Of a stretch of DNA of 64,000 nucleotides, positions 63,151 through 64,000 are shown in pieces (positions within the stretch are counted from its first letter, which is position 1; the number at the start of each line of letters is the position of its first letter). Made by a program: the position numbers and the translations under genes. The DNA lies in contig NW_020654422.1 of assembly GCF_003589595.1 (NCBI RefSeq), forward strand, positions 12,347,329-12,411,328, given 5' to 3'. The notes under the pieces were generated by a model. That model did no database searches and had not been told where the DNA came from. It saw nothing but the letters and a program-made list of their open reading frames with translations. This DNA comes from Hyposmocoma kahamanoa (taxonomy: Eukaryota > Arthropoda > Insecta > Lepidoptera > Cosmopterigidae).

Positions 63151-63724
63151 TAGGTAACCGTACAGTAGGTAAACACGTCAACCGTGATACCTACTTTCAA
63201 GATTTAAATTCAACTCTATGCCGCATAAGATAAGAACGTTCCTAAGTCCAAAGTGTCAAGCTTGATGTGCTTTACTGTACCCAAATTCTTAGGCCCGGTG
63301 CCAATCGGCGAGACGGAATGGCAAGGGTTCTGCGGTATCATTATGCATGCCGAAGAATACCGTCGCAATATCGTGCTCGCGATTATGCTCTCTTCAGGTC
63401 AATCGTGAAATTGCAAGCTGGTTTGTTACCAGCTTTGTATTTAAAATTAGTAGTCTTGCTGAAGAAGAAACAGAGAACCATATTTCAAGAAGTAGAAGAT
63501 TTTGGGTGAATAACCATCGGAAGCCAGCCGAAGCGACCCGAAGGTTGCCGGCTCGGTATCCCAAAGCTAACCGCATTTTTGTTTTTGTAATTACAACCAT
63601 TAAAATTAAATTTTATAATAATGTCATGAGTTCATGATATTAAAGTATAATTATATACATACTCTTCGTCATCTGAAAATTCCCCGCCGTGCCATCCTAC
63701 CAGGTGTTACTCACCGCCAGATAT

Positions 63725-63835
63725 ATTTTTAAAGTCTGTTCTCCCCCCACTGCAGGGCAAAGGCCTCCTTCCTCTTTTCCCATTTTTCTCGGTCTTGGGC
63801 AACATCTGGCCAGTCCTTAGTCAGTATTGTTTTTT
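63725..63835 (-). pseudogene. RTE-clade retrotransposon 3' tail
   Basis: The minus frame reads [18 protein letters not shown] and then EAFALQW, the end of RTE-type RT proteins, followed by 'gccctgcagtgggg'. It is the same 3' end as the 16.7-kb copy but better preserved; only the last 35 or so codons are present. Confidence 0.65.
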
Positions 63836-63939
63836 TAAGATATTGATGGAAAATGTGACAGACAACCAATGGGTAACTCAAAACAGGGAATTTCCTGTAG
63901 TACTAGGAGTACCAGAATAATGGAATTCAGTCGGGGGCA

Positions 63940-64000
63940 CTACTCAGAACACCCGGACCAGAACCAATCTAGAAAAATTCATTTCGAAATTGGTTCTATC
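63940..64000 (-). repeat. SINE fragment cut by window edge
   Basis: The reverse complement 'gatagaaccaatttcgaaatgaatttttctagattggttctgg' (in pieces) is the body of the SINE at 4447 and 56960. Confidence 0.55.

Noticed and set aside
63267..63637. Possible Harbinger/nuclease N-terminal fragment (AEEETENH...RRFWVNN)
   Set aside because: Only one short block is suggestive, frames are inconsistent and no catalytic motif follows.
1..64000. CRISPR array, bacterial operon or endosymbiont insert
   Set aside because: No regularly spaced repeats or compact gene runs; introns, SINEs and transposons show ordinary insect chromosomal DNA.
1..64000. Endogenous viral gene
   Set aside because: Reverse transcriptases seen are of non-LTR type (or a tentative DIRS remnant); no envelope, capsid or viral polymerase pattern was recognised.

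Overview
The window is nuclear DNA of an insect, most likely a moth or butterfly. It is AT-rich and intron-containing. Its dense repeat layer (tRNA-derived SINEs, RTE tails ending in a 'cccagcagtgggac'-like string, paired non-LTR elements whose 5' ends carry a 'gtcgcctcttacgac' motif) is of a type I associate with Lepidoptera, and the host proteins are insect-like. That placement is inference, since no search could be run.

Four host genes can be assembled by splice sites and reading phase. (1) The minus-strand patatin/ATGL lipase brummer fills positions 39072 down to past position 1. Eight phase-consistent coding exons give 443 residues with the Ser38/Asp157 dyad. The last exon(s) lie outside the window, and the two largest introns (about 10.9 and 16.6 kb) hold most of the mobile DNA. 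(2) NOSIP (plus, 39876-41513, two coding exons, 292 aa) is divergent from brummer across about 0.8 kb. (3) A minus-strand gene of eight coding exons (50304-41775, 1029 aa) has one canonical C2H2 zinc finger split by an intron, Lys/Pro repeats, and a long final exon with degenerate tandem repeats. It may be ZNF839-like, which is uncertain. (4) Ribosomal protein eL21 (RpL21, plus, 51464-52108) has a likely 5'-TOP non-coding exon at 51223-51257. NOSIP and the zinc-finger gene converge with 261 bp between stop codons. From 52.2 kb to the end I see no host gene, only mobile elements and unassigned AT-rich DNA.

Mobile DNA in order: a full-length DD41D mariner-like transposon with intact transposase (231-1540); a decayed retroelement with a PD-(D/E)XK-like C-terminal domain (5.6-6.5 kb); several MITE families, including one with TTA duplications (11.1, 22.3 and 43.6 kb), a palindromic one (six copies) and a hAT-like one with an 8-bp duplication (56471-58714); RT fragments at 13.0, 15.1, 16.7, 23.7 and 45.3 kb; a DD34D mariner with one nonsense codon (24498-25793); and two related but distinct non-LTR retrotransposons, each with an uninterrupted endonuclease-RT ORF of about 1000 aa (26.0-29.7 and 52.8-56.4 kb, both minus).

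I found no convincing new multi-gene system. The most informative observations are structural: intact transposons in lipase introns, nested and facing repeat pairs, a foldback element in the shared brummer/NOSIP promoter, and an odd repeat-built C-terminus in the zinc-finger gene.
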